64,000 nt of DNA. It comes from Adiantum capillus-veneris. Taxonomy: Eukaryota; Streptophyta; Polypodiopsida; Polypodiales; Pteridaceae. Position 1 is the first letter of the stretch; every line of letters begins with the position of its first letter. The translations under genes were made by a program, and so were the position numbers. Under the pieces are notes generated by a model. The model ran no database searches, was not told the DNA's origin, and worked only from the letters and a program-made list of their open reading frames with translations. This document shows positions 44,701 through 54,497 of the stretch, in pieces. Location: assembly GCA_014529385.2 (NCBI GenBank), contig CM043954.1, positions 7,565,806 through 7,629,805 of the forward strand, given 5' to 3'.

Positions 44701-46730
44701 AGTTTGATCTATCCCAGTTCTACTTTCAAGGAAAGCGAACAAATTCAACTTTTTAAGTTGATTCTCATCATTCTATACATGGTTGGCTACCGTTACCTGC
44801 TAGATGCGCAGTTCTACAGCGGGTCTTACCAAGGCGTTTGACTACGTAGATTCTAATCCAAGGGCTTGGATTGCAAAGGCAACGCCCAGGGTTCCCAGTG
44901 CACTGATGTTTGTTTTTTCAGGTAGGGGACGTGCTCCTCTCCATTTGAATACGGGTAAGTGAACATTACATTCAAATCTCCAGGTACGCATCTATTGATT
45001 TGGTGTTATTCCATTTTTAGTATGCTTTGCTTGGTTTTTCAAGACGTCTAAGTACACTTGAATGTTACAAAGCCATGCCAAGGGCATGTTGGCACAAAGT
45101 ATTTGGGGCCTAGTGTCCAATCTATCTTTCTGCCTTATGCTGTTACGAACCTACTTGTAGGGTTCAATTTGGCACATGTTGTCACATGGGATACAACATG
45201 GTCTAGGAACTCAAGGAGTTTGGTTTAGCCAGTGTGGAGCAATGAATGAGGGTCCCTCTCACTCTTGTCGCAGAGTTTTTAGAGTTACCTCCACACACAA
45301 GTACATCTTGTACTTGACGGATGTTCTTTTTTATACATCCTCACATGAGACATATTCCACATGTGGAGAATATGAGTCTCTGGACTGACACTGACGCCAT
45401 TATTTCAATTATTTGTCACGACAAAGTCTAACTAGGTGTTGGTCAAATCTGTTTTCTAGATCATTTTCAGAACGACGTATCAGGAGCAATTTTAGTGGCC
45501 AAACAAATTGTCGGATACTTAGAATGACTTGTTCAGCTACAAGTATTGCTAAACAACATTACAGATGGTTGTTTATACATATAGCAAGGCTATAAATTGT
45601 TAATGAAAAAGTTTCATTGTCTGTACCTAGAAGTGATCAATGTTTCACCTTCTTTTGTGATTCAGATATTTTAGCAAGGCTTGCAAAAGATTGCAACTGA
45701 AAGTAACTAGTTTCTTTTCAGAACTATTTACATTCCTTTTTAATGTGTGCTAGGTGCATCACATTTTCCATAAGTATTGGCAATGATCACCATGGAAATA
45801 CAGGTTCGGATCTGCTTTTTGCTAAAAGCATGCACACTAGGTGTTATGGGCCCTAGTGTTTAGCAAAGACTGATTTGGAATGGCATGCATATTCCTCAGG
45901 TTGTTGCTTATGAAGCATTTTGCACTCTATGTGCAATATCTCTATGAGATTACTTTTGAGTCTACTAATCACCAATAGAGGTCATGGCTTGGTTTGGGTG
46001 TTTGTGGATTTTTCAAGTTAACCACGATGGTTATTCTGAACATTGTTGATTCCTCAACAATGTTATACACTATTGTGATTCCCCGTTTACCACTCGTCTG
46101 GGAAGACTGTCTGTAAACCGTGGGGGAAACATATCTTAGTACTATCAGTATCCAAAGGAATTGATAGATTACAAAGTGTAATCTTGGGCTAAAGGATATG
46201 AAAAGTGTGTACATTAGCACCAAGCAATCCAATTCATAAGCATTTATTGCTCTTTTTGGAGTTTACTTACTATCAATTAACGTATGTTGCGACTAGGTAG
46301 TCTCTTCATGTATAAGTCATGTTCTCAACCTTGAACACTCGTAGGGTGGGGTTGTTTATTTATGATGAAAATTGGGAACAAGTCAAGGACTTAGACTTGG
46401 TTGATGAGTTATGTCAGCAAGTTACTTTCATGGAAAGTGACAAGAGGTACTCTTTTGGTACATCTTTGTTGTGATAAACTCGTCTACCATGCTCATGAGC
46501 GTTCTAAATGGAGTCTACACACTATGTTTGGATATGAACAGGTACCATCAGATGGTTCCAAATGGACAACAATGTAGAAAATCAAGATGTTACTCTTGAT
46601 TTCATTGAACCTCCTACGGAACCGGGTTCCGCTCAAATGAACCGTTGGATCCATGTGGGATGTTACGGTAGAAAACATTAGTGTTCTTATGAAGATACCA
46701 TCACTTGTGTTTTCGCAAATGAAAATGCTT
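41719..46730 (+). other. Internal region of element L, no recognised gene
   Basis: The first 550 bp are GC-rich with a CTCTCCCTCTCTC stretch (41772-41802). The rest is AT-rich with frames below 125 codons. A phrase TACGCATCTATTGATTTG occurs at 43493 and 44983. GAGAATTTTA and its reverse complement TAAAATTCTC flank 42418-42556. I found no similarity to known proteins by eye. Confidence 0.6.
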
Positions 46731-46745
46731 CTCCAAGGGGGGAGT
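46731..46745 (+). other. Polypurine tract of element L
   Basis: AAGGGGGGAG ends a few bases before the 3' LTR start TGTCTAGACAATGG at 46748. Confidence 0.8.
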
Positions 46746-46747
46746 AA

Positions 46748-46889
46748 TGTCTAGACAATGGTAGGACCAGTCTGGGCCAAGGGCCAGGACGGACATGCAG
46801 TCAAGGGGGTCCCTATATTTAGAAGGCCAAGGGCCTATATAGGGCATGGTTGGGTGGTGATGAGCAGGTTCAGTCCCCGTGTCCTTTCA
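46748..46889 (+). repeat. Element L 3' LTR, 142 bp
   Basis: TGTCTAGACAATGG to GTCCTTTCA, partner of 41551-41705. It is followed by the TGGGT duplication at 46890-46894. Confidence 0.9.
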
Positions 46890-46894
46890 TGGGT

Positions 46895-47361
46895 GGACTT
46901 CCTCAATAGAATAGGGATCTGTCGTAGTCAAGAGGCGTGGACCAACCACTCTAACTCCTCAACATTTCTCTCACAAGCGAGTGTTTCAATCGAATCCCAT
47001 TTAGAGAAAATACAAGGATAACATAAATGCATTACTTGGGACATGTAAAAAGAATTTTCGTAAGAATCAACCATATCTGTGAACACAAATAGAGGATGGT
47101 TAGGTGTTTGATGGCATAGGTTTCTGTTTCAGTGTACCTAATGTGACATGTGTAGGTTTGGTTCAATGATTTTGACTAGTATTGTGCACACTCGTGTGTT
47201 GAATTGCTCTTACTCTTTACTATTTTTTTTATTTTTTAATGTTTTTAAACTAGGGTGGTTAGCTAGTATATATCTATATATATACAATCCCTAAAATCGG
47301 AAAGCTCAAGGGTCAGGGAAAGAAGGGTAAGAGGGAAATAATTCAATAGGCTAACGTGAAT
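46895..47361. other. Spacer and probable LTR remnant of element A copy 2
   Basis: No gene. The part after about 47240 follows the minus-strand purine tract of element A and should be the start of its 3' LTR. It shares nothing visible with the LTR-like sequence after 1262. Confidence 0.4.
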
Positions 47362-47774
47362 GAAGACTCCCCCCTTCCTTGGGTAGATCATACTTTAAAA
47401 GGATGTCATCACCTTTTGGAACCAGTTATTCCAATTGGTAATAGGTAAGGATTTTAGCCAATAGTTCTCTATTACCTTGGGTGCCTCATCGAGTTGCAAG
47501 GGTGGTAAGGTACTCTCCCATTAATGAACTTGAAGTAGTGCATCAGGTAATAATTGAACAATGGGAGGTGTCGAATCTTTTGTGGCTTCATGGAGGCTGC
47601 CTATGGTAGGTGGAGGTAGCTTTTACCTCTATGGATGCATTACATGAGGAGCTAGAAGCTTCAGCTAAGCCAAATAGATTGGTTTTGCCTTGGAACCCAA
47701 ACTAGCTCTGGAATAGGTGTGTATTATTCTGTGATCTTTCCCTTCCCACGATTTTCCATCGGCTTTGGAATCCA
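47362..47774 (-). mobile_element. Element A, copy 2: 3' end (separated from the rest by element T)
   Basis: The reverse complement matches 845-1260 of copy 1, including the words GATCTACCCAAGGAAGGGGGG and GGGTTCCAAGGCAARACCAAT. It stops at the TTA that flanks element T. The sequence that should precede it begins on the far side of element T at 59090, so the two pieces were once contiguous. Confidence 0.8.
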
Positions 47775-47777
47775 TTA
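47775..47777. repeat. TTA target-site duplication of element T, left
   Basis: TTA before GGAAAAATATGAACC. The same TTA follows the other terminus at 59087-59089. Confidence 0.6.
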
Positions 47778-47823
47778 GGAAAAATATGAACCCTCTAGGG
47801 GCCCTTTGGGATTAAGGTTAATT
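47778..47823 (+). repeat. Element T left terminal inverted repeat
   Basis: Imperfect partner of 59028-59086. Outer match AAATATGAACC, inner match GGGATTAAGG, with the right copy about 17 bp longer between them. Confidence 0.6.
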
Positions 47824-48499
47824 AGAGGCCAGCCAATGAGAAGAGGGTGGTGGACACACTCTATGCCCTCAAAAATGTAGGGGGACAAAGTAGTCTTACA
47901 CTTCTTAATGGGCTCTTACATAGTGAGAGGGGGGAGGGGGAGTGGACCATATGGAACCTCCAACTTTCCTCCTTTTTTATTCGGTTTTGAAAAAATCCCA
48001 AAATTTTGAGATTTTTCAAAATTTTCAAAACTCAAATCTTATTTTCTTAAAACCCCCCTAAATCTATTTTATGGTCAAAAAAGCATTTTTTGACCTCAAA
48101 AAGTCAAAACGTGCACACAAAAACCTTAAAATTCAATTTTTAAAAAAAACTTTTGAAAAATATGTTTTTACTATCCAGAACTCCCCCCAAAAGTAGTCCT
48201 TAGGCAAAAAGTGATTTTCTTTCTATAGAACCCCCTTTCCAACCCCTCCTTGGTTGCAACCATCACATTCATCCTCTACTCCAACACTCTCTCTCTACAC
48301 CATCTCCATTGCTATAGCAAGGAAGCTCCTCTCTTCTCCCCTACCACCTTCCATTGCCACACCAAGCAAGGGTTATCCACCTTCTCCTTTCATTGCCACA
48401 CCAAGCAAGGGTTAACCACCTTCTCCTATCACTTTATCCCACCTACAGTGTAGCAACAAGCAAGGTCCTGCTCCTCCTCCTAATTTTCTTTGCTCAACC
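47824..48499 (+). other. Element T left subterminal region
   Basis: AT-rich runs with many AAAATTTT/TTTTGACC words. A tandem pair of a 40-bp unit (TTGCCACACCAAGCAAGGGTTA) lies at 48350-48432, just upstream of the first gene. No clear TATA box. Confidence 0.5.
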
Positions 48500-49840
48500 A
48501 TGGCCAACTCTACTTCGCAAAGGCAGCCAAAGGATGAGGTCACAACACTTGCATGCCACAACACTAGAGGTGTAGATGATGAATGGGTGCCACAAGAGTT
48601 CACCAAAGGTGCTTGGGTACACATGCAACCATCTGCTATTGGTCCTCATCGTGTGCGGAATCATGCAAACTTGGATCATCATTGGAAAGGAAAGCTCCTT
48701 GGCTTCAAGAACCACAAAGACAAGGGGATTGTAGCCATTGTACAACATGTTTTCTCAATGTCAAGCATGCAATTGCAACCACCTCGATTTTCAACACATT
48801 GTAAGTACATGTTTTGAGAATACAAAGCTAGGTGTGAAATCACAATGTAATGTTATTATGGATTCATACTTAAAATTTTCCATGCATTTATAATCATATT
48901 TCCATCCACGTTGGTGGAGGAGCATCCATTACATAGTCTCTCCGGCACATTCAAGGCTATACATGTAGATATTGGAGCAACAATGTTCCCACATCTTTGC
49001 CCAACCAAACTGGTTCAAAGAAGGATTTTCTTCTATTCTCACTCCTATATTGTGCCTACTTCTACACAAGAATTTGGAACGCTTGAACCATCAAAGTAAC
49101 TTCCTTATTAATTATGGAGTGGCCGGTGCCAGATTTGTGGTCGGTAGCATCTTTCAAGCAAAAGATGATAATAAATGTCCAAAACTCTTTGAAATACTCT
49201 AAAGCTTCTCAGTAGGTCTGTGGGCTTGAGTTGGTGTTTGCCTATTCATTGTTTTGTGCACATTTTTAAAGAGTTTGGATATGTGGAGACTACCACAATG
49301 CTTGTATGTAAAGATGTGCATTATGAGGAATTAGGAAGGGTTTTAGAAGAGGACTGGGGTTTTGTGGAGGGCATGCACAATGGGTAACGGTACCATTGTA
49401 AGGTTGGAGCTTCGGGTATTGGAATGTGCTATTTGAAATCCCACACCTCCTTGTACATACAATTTCACTATGATCGTTGGATGTGCAAGGTTGGAGTGTG
49501 GACTCCCTTACAGAGTGTAGACGGTGCTATTGCAAGCTTTGACATTGCAGTGAAGATGCCCAACGATGCTTTGGAGGCAATCCAAGTGAATAAGCATTGG
49601 ACTCTCAGTAATGTGCGAGAACATTTGGTTATTATGGGTTTTGGAGCCCTTCAACAAGCAAAATTTTGTTTACAAGGTCACAAGGTGAGAATCCTTCCAC
49701 CACATTTTCAATACATCATAGTTTGTCGATCATTGGATGCTTATTGTAATGAATGTCCGCAGATTGGGAAGAGAATGGAAGACAAATTGAAGGTCGAGGA
49801 GGACTGGGGGATGGATGGAACTATGCTATCGCTCTTATAA
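48500..49840 (+). pseudogene. Element T gene 1: unknown protein, broken
   Basis: Exon 1 reads MANSTSQRQPKDEVTTLACH from 48500 and ends at a good donor (48801, GTAAGT) after KDKGIVAIVQHVFSM...RFSTH. Middle pieces are split over frames (48911-49200), so there are frameshifts or short introns. The last piece (49424-49840) reads FHYDRWMCKVGVWTPLQSV, then ALEAIQVNKHWTLSNVREHL and FCLQGHKVRI. The HWTLSNVREHL...F.L.GHKV pattern faintly recalls a ubiquitin-like fold, which is a guess. No family is recognised. It reads away from the left terminus and ends 250 bp before gene 2. Confidence 0.4.
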
Positions 49841-49998
49841 CTTTGTAACTCTTCCAATTATGAAAACGATCCCCGATGTAATCAACATGATTTGCTTCAG
49901 CAAATCATGTCTTTAAATATAATTTTTCGCATTGAGATGAGAAATCATTTTTTGGTGAAAGTGCCTCTTTTTTTTAATGTCTTTAAAAAAGGGACCAT

Positions 49999-50006
49999 TA
50001 TAAAAG
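49999..50006 (+). promoter_or_regulatory. TATA box of element T gene 2
   Basis: TATAAAAG in the context CCATTATAAAAGCGGGGCC, about 82 bp before the ATG at 50088. Confidence 0.6.
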
Positions 50007-50087
50007 CGGGGCCGCATAACCCATTCAGTATTTTCACTTTTGCAACTCTTGAGCTCCTCCACTCTCTATCTACACCCCAGGCTAGAC

Positions 50088-51667
50088 ATGGACGCTTCCA
50101 CAGCCTCTCCATCTGCACCCACATCCACCCCTTTGTCATGCTTCATCCTCTTCCTCGAGGACACCAAATACAAAGGAAAGTTGGACCTCCACACCTTTTT
50201 TACTCGTCTCCATGACCTTGACACCACAATTTCCCTTCACATGGATGCATTTGCCGAGATTTTTGCGTTCATGGAGGAGCACATCATAAAATATTCCGTA
50301 TCTATCTCCCCACATGCAGGGATCTGGGTGCCTTGCGATCTCTTGCGCTACATACACAAAGGTGATCGCCCATTCTCCAAGCGGTTGCGACGATTCCAAG
50401 AAATTGCCACTGACGCAAGCCATTTCTTGGACGAGCAAGCCCCAAGGGTGTCAGCGCTCAAGAAGCGCAAGTTGGGGTTGGAGTACCTTTCTTGGCTAGA
50501 AACAACATTTATCTTCTTGGTGAGCAAGGAACGTGATTTGGAGGAGCTCTGCTTACCACACCTTCAGGTTGGGTTCTTTATCAAGGACACCAAGGAGCAG
50601 GAGGTTATCCCCATGAACCTTGTAGCGGAAGGAAAGACACTTCAACTCGAGTACCCCAAGGGGCTCGAGGAAGTGGTTGAGAAATCCATCATTGTGGCTG
50701 GCCCTAGTGACACTCCAGTGCCACTACCATTGACGGATGTGGCTATCCCAGAGGTAGAAATCAACCGCTTCTCCTAAGTGGTAGTGGATGGGGAGGAGTA
50801 TGTGTTTATGCATGATTTGGAGAAAGCATTTGGCCTGCGCATGGATGAATGCTTGAGCGTGCTATGCAACAACACCAAATGTCCCTTAGACAATATGCCA
50901 GATGCCCTAGAAAGCAAGCTCTTGCCAGTTGGGGACTCTGTTGCTGACACTATTGTAGTTGTATGTGCGGAGGTTCTGGAAGCAGAGCAGTTGCGCGTGG
51001 CTGAGGAAGAATTCCAAGACATGCAAGCCAAGGTTGAGGCCGCTAGGATGCCTATGCCATTATGCAACCTCCCATCTAATGATCCAAAGCTCGTAGATGT
51101 GGTGCATGGGAACATTGACTTGGATGCAAAGGGAAACAGGGAGGAGGATGACAAGGAGCAAGAGGTAAACTCTATCCTAATTTCATGTTATTATTTTATC
51201 CTTCATTGTCTTTTTTCTCAACCTTCATTGGTTTATGACAGGACGTCGTGGAGGTTGATGATTTTGCTGCAAGGATGGGTGGCAAGCGGACGGGCTTTGG
51301 ACCTCATTCTTCCCTTGCGCATTACCTAGGACAACTCCCCCTTGGCGATGTGGCCATTATCCATAATGGATTTACTCCCCAATCCCATTTTATGACTTGG
51401 TCATTGAAAGCTTTGAGAAAGTTTTTGTGTTTGAGCACCATTGCTCAAACTACGTATCTTGTGTTCCTAGTGCGTAGATCCCTTGTATGCACAGTGTTTG
51501 GCACTGGCTTCGGTGGTAAAGTGCTTGCCCAGATAGGGATACATGATTCCATTGGCTCAACTGACCCAAATGCCATAGCGCAGTCCCTCTTGAATGGGGA
51601 GTTGCCTTACGCGCAAGATAGGCGCCACGAAATGATCAAGAAAATTATGAGCTCCTCAAATACATGA
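50088..51667 (+). CDS. Element T gene 2: unknown protein of about 500 residues, one internal stop
   Basis: Exon 1 is 50088-51164 (359 codons, phase 0) and exon 2 is 51242-51667. A 77-bp intron (GTAAAC...GACAG) joins them in frame. A single TAA at 50775-50777 interrupts, with the same frame open on both sides, so the loss is recent. I chose the ATG at 50088 (MDASTASPSAPTSTPLS) because a TATA box lies 82 bp upstream. The protein begins with a Ser/Thr/Pro segment, then a helical, charged region (LHTFFTRLHDLDTTISLHMD, RPFSKRLRRFQEIATDASHF). An acidic, coiled-coil-like part follows (EVLEAEQLRVAEEEFQDMQA), and the end is more hydrophobic (YLVFLVRRSLVCTVFGTGFG). I recognise no domain. As a transposon gene beside a transposase it could be an accessory DNA-binding or transposition factor. 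That is inference. Confidence 0.6.
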
Positions 51668-51879
51668 TGTAAACTCAACTTTTTGGGAGTAATAAAAAAT
51701 ATTCAAAATTGTCTCTCTATCTTGTAAATTCTTCTAAATGTGATTTGTCAATCTTGAAAATTGTTGTAATTGGTGATATGTTTCAATAAGCTGTGTCTTT
51801 TTTGCTTAAAGTAACAACACAACGGAAGTTGGATGCACATGATACTAGGGAAAGTATAAATCACATTTGAGTGAGAAGA
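51668..51879 (+). other. 3' flank of gene 2
   Basis: Contains AATAAAAAATATT at about 51690, a usable poly(A) signal for gene 2. Nothing else is recognised. Confidence 0.5.
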
Positions 51880-53006
51880 AGTGGTTTCTCTAAAGTAGTG
51901 ATGGTTTTGCGCGCCCTTGTGGACACCCTTTTTTTGGCGCCTGGTAGGCTTCTCTACCCCCTAGGATACTTAAAAAACATAAATTAACTCAAAGGAATTT
52001 GTAATGGAATTTGCCTATTCAATTTGAGAGTAGTGGAATTTAATGAGAGTACTTTCAAGAAATGATTTTGTGAGCATAGCGGGTAGACATAATTGAAGAT
52101 AGCAACATAATCATAGCAATTAGTTAACTTGGCATAGACAATACTCTTGCAAGAGAGAGAATTTAGAGAACATGATCGGATTTATGTGGAGCCGGTTCCC
52201 CCTCCAATAGGCATTTGTATTATGATTTCTCCCATAAAGAGAGACTTGTTACAATACATTCTTTGTGTTCCTTGTGACCTAGGTGAAGCAATGAAGATGG
52301 AAAGCTTCATGCATCACCATCATAGCATAACCTAAACTTGAAGAAAGCTTTAACTATACCAAGCCTCAGTCCCAAGACCTCAAACACCTTCGAAGGTGGA
52401 GAGAGCTAGCAGGGAATGAGGGTGGGGAAGAGGAAGAAGAAACATTTCATACGAGAAAGAGCTAGTTCCTCACTTATCATAACTCTTGTGCTAGCATACA
52501 TAATAGCATAGTAATGAAGAAGAAATAGATGGCAAGCTCAAGCATTGAAGCATGGCTCTTGGATGGATTTGCACTCCATAGCCAAGAGTGTTGGTGTAGG
52601 CTCTCAACCTCTACTTGCTTGGAGAAGGAGAGGGAGCTCTTGCACTTTGCATAGTACACAATGAGAGTGTTTTTGTGTGTGTGTGGGTGAGTATACCCCT
52701 AAGCAACCTCCTAGCTTGCATGGTCGACCCCCCCTTGTAGCTCATGATGAAAGCTCATTGGACCCTTCCAGGCCTAGCCAATCACAAGCAGGAGCCATTA
52801 CAAGTAACAGGGGTAGCCTTGGGACAAGTGTCCCCCTTTCCCCTTTGAGAGAGAGGACTTGATAAATGCAAAATCAATTAATTAAATATCCTTTATTATC
52901 ATTGGACCCCTTGGGTGGCCAACCAATAGGCTTCAGGCACACCATGAGGGCAACATGAAGAGGAACTTGACAAGTGTCCTTGCTGCCTCTTCAAGCTGGG
53001 CTTCCC

Positions 53007-53008
<2 letters not shown>

Positions 53009-53047
<39 letters not shown>

Positions 53048-53069
53048 CTCTCTCATCCCCCCCCCCCCC
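53009..53069 (+). repeat. (GT)n followed by a C13 run
   Basis: GT to 53046, TCTCTCTCAT, then thirteen C (53057-53069). Confidence 0.9.
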
Positions 53070-53164
53070 TTGTAGGCTCGCCCCCCTCCTTGTAGGGATC
53101 TTTTTGACTTTGGATGAGCAAGCCCCTTAGTCATCAAGCATGACAAAGCACTTGAAGTAGGGGG

Positions 53165-53350
53165 TGTTCCCACAAGCATCTCAGGCAAGCTTCTCAAGGC
53201 ACCTCAAGCACCTTAATCATGTAGCAAGTCAAGCACCTCAAGCATGGAGCCAGTCAAGCACCTCAAGCATCTTAATCAAGCACCTCAAGCATGACAAGCA
53301 CCTCAAGCACGACAAGCACCTCAAGCAGGACAAGCACCTCGAGCTTGGGC
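53165..53350 (+). repeat. Minisatellite with unit CAAGCACCTCAAGCA(T/C)GA
   Basis: About ten imperfect copies of a 10-17 bp unit built on AAGCACCTC. All three frames stay open over part of it, which is a repeat artefact and not a gene. Confidence 0.8.
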
Positions 53351-53643
53351 CGGGTTCCCACCTCAAGCTCAGCCCTAGCTTACCTAAGGTCAAAGGACTT
53401 TTACACACATTATTGGAGGTCTTCAATGAAGTTAACCCTAAGGTCTTATGCTCCATTGGATAGCCTTGCTCTTTGATAGACCAGATCTCATTTGGGCCCC
53501 TTTACCATTGGCCCCGTGTTGAGATAGATCTATAAGCACATATCTATATCTTAACACTTGTTCCCGTTTATTCTCCCACATTAAGTGATCAATTTAATAT
53601 GAGAAAATCATTTGGGTTGGTTAGATATTAGATTTTATGACAG

Positions 53644-53981
53644 AATTGGTTTTGCATCATTACTTTAGATGGAGCCCTGTGGGCACCCTTTTTTTGGCAT
53701 ATGGAGCATATGTTTGCACTCAAGGACACTAGAAAAGGTGAAATCAACTCTGAATTAAGTTTTCAAGCACACTATCACCTGCGTTAGCTCTACCTAATAC
53801 ACCCCTACTCCAAAAGGCCCAATTACATTGGACATTTGAAAAATCTAAATTAATGTTGCATAGACACTTGGTTTCACAATATGTTAACTTTTTTGATATC
53901 CTATGGGGTAGTCAAAGCTTGAAATTGCCAAAAAAAGGGTGGCCACAAGGCTCCATCTAAAGTAATGATGCAAAACCAATT
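53644..53981. mobile_element. MITE-like element with long terminal inverted repeats
   Basis: The left end AATTGGTTTTGCATCATTAC and the right end GTAATGATGCAAAACCAATT are exact reverse complements, and the pairing continues inward to GGAGCC/GGCTCC and GTGGGCACC/GGTGGCCAC. At 338 bp with no coding capacity it fits a MITE. No clear target duplication is seen outside. Confidence 0.75.
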
Positions 53982-54497
53982 GCTTTTAGTAAATTTATGT
54001 CTTTTAAGTATCCTGGGGGGTAGAGAATTCTACCAGGTGCCAAAAAAATGGTGGCTACAAGGGCGCGCAAATGGGTCGTCCAAAACTGATGGATGGGCCA
54101 TTTCCGCGCCCTTGTGGCCACCTTTTTTTTGGCACTTGGTAGGCTTCTCTACCCCCCGGGATACTTAAAAAACATAAATTAACTGAAAACAATTCATTAC
54201 TTCAGAGAAACCACTTCTTTTCACTACCTAATACATCCCTGCACCAAAAGGCCCAATTACATTGGACATTTGAAAAACCTAATTCAATGTTGCATAGACA
54301 CCTGGTTTCACAATATGTTAACCTTTTTGATATCCTATGGGTAAACAAAACTTGAAATTGCAAAAAAAAGGGTGGCCACAAGGGCCACACATGGATAATA
54401 GACACAGTAGAGACACAGATGTTGATCATATTGTCATTGCAAAGTCATCTCATTACAAAGATTAGGGTGTGCAATACAAAAAGAGGGGTAACTTCGG

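Larger units (their letters stand above)
41551..46889 (+). mobile_element. Element L: LTR retrotransposon derivative with short LTRs and no recognisable pol
   Basis: Direct LTRs of 155 and 142 bp, a primer site for initiator tRNA-Met, a purine tract before the 3' LTR and a perfect TGGGT target duplication prove a retrotransposon insertion. The 5.0 kb inside shows only short, unrelated open frames and no Gag, zinc knuckle, protease, RT or integrase motif on either strand. It is therefore a LARD-like element copied with proteins from another element, probably a Copia judging by the primer site. Its LTRs are unusually short for a LARD, in the size range of TRIM elements. The internal origin is unknown. 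Confidence 0.88.
51880..54400. repeat. Cluster of MITE-like inverted and direct repeats in the centre of element T
   Basis: Several related modules occur. (a) 51880-52000 and 54100-54230 share CGCGCCCTTGTGG, TGGTAGGCTTCTCTACCCC and GGATACTTAAAAAACATAAA, and their outer ends (AGAAGTGGTTTCTCT) are inverted. (b) 53644-53981 is a 338-bp element whose ends are inverted repeats of about 45 bp starting AATTGGTTTTGCATCATTAC. (c) 53790-53960 and 54225-54390 are direct copies (CCAAAAGGCCCAATTACATT and so on). (d) 54000-54180 folds back on itself. No transposase is inside, so these are non-autonomous elements nested in element T. 52140-52980 has no repeat or gene I recognise. Confidence 0.7.

Noticed and set aside
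41551-46889. A decayed Copia pol in the interior of element L
   Set aside because: I looked for zinc knuckle, DSGA, RLGH, DDE and YVDD contexts in all frames and found none convincing. The primer site alone does not show coding descent.
53164-53463. Open frames with a repeated KHLKHD-type peptide
   Set aside because: A product of the AAGCACCTC minisatellite. All frames stay open there and no start context or flanking gene signal is seen.
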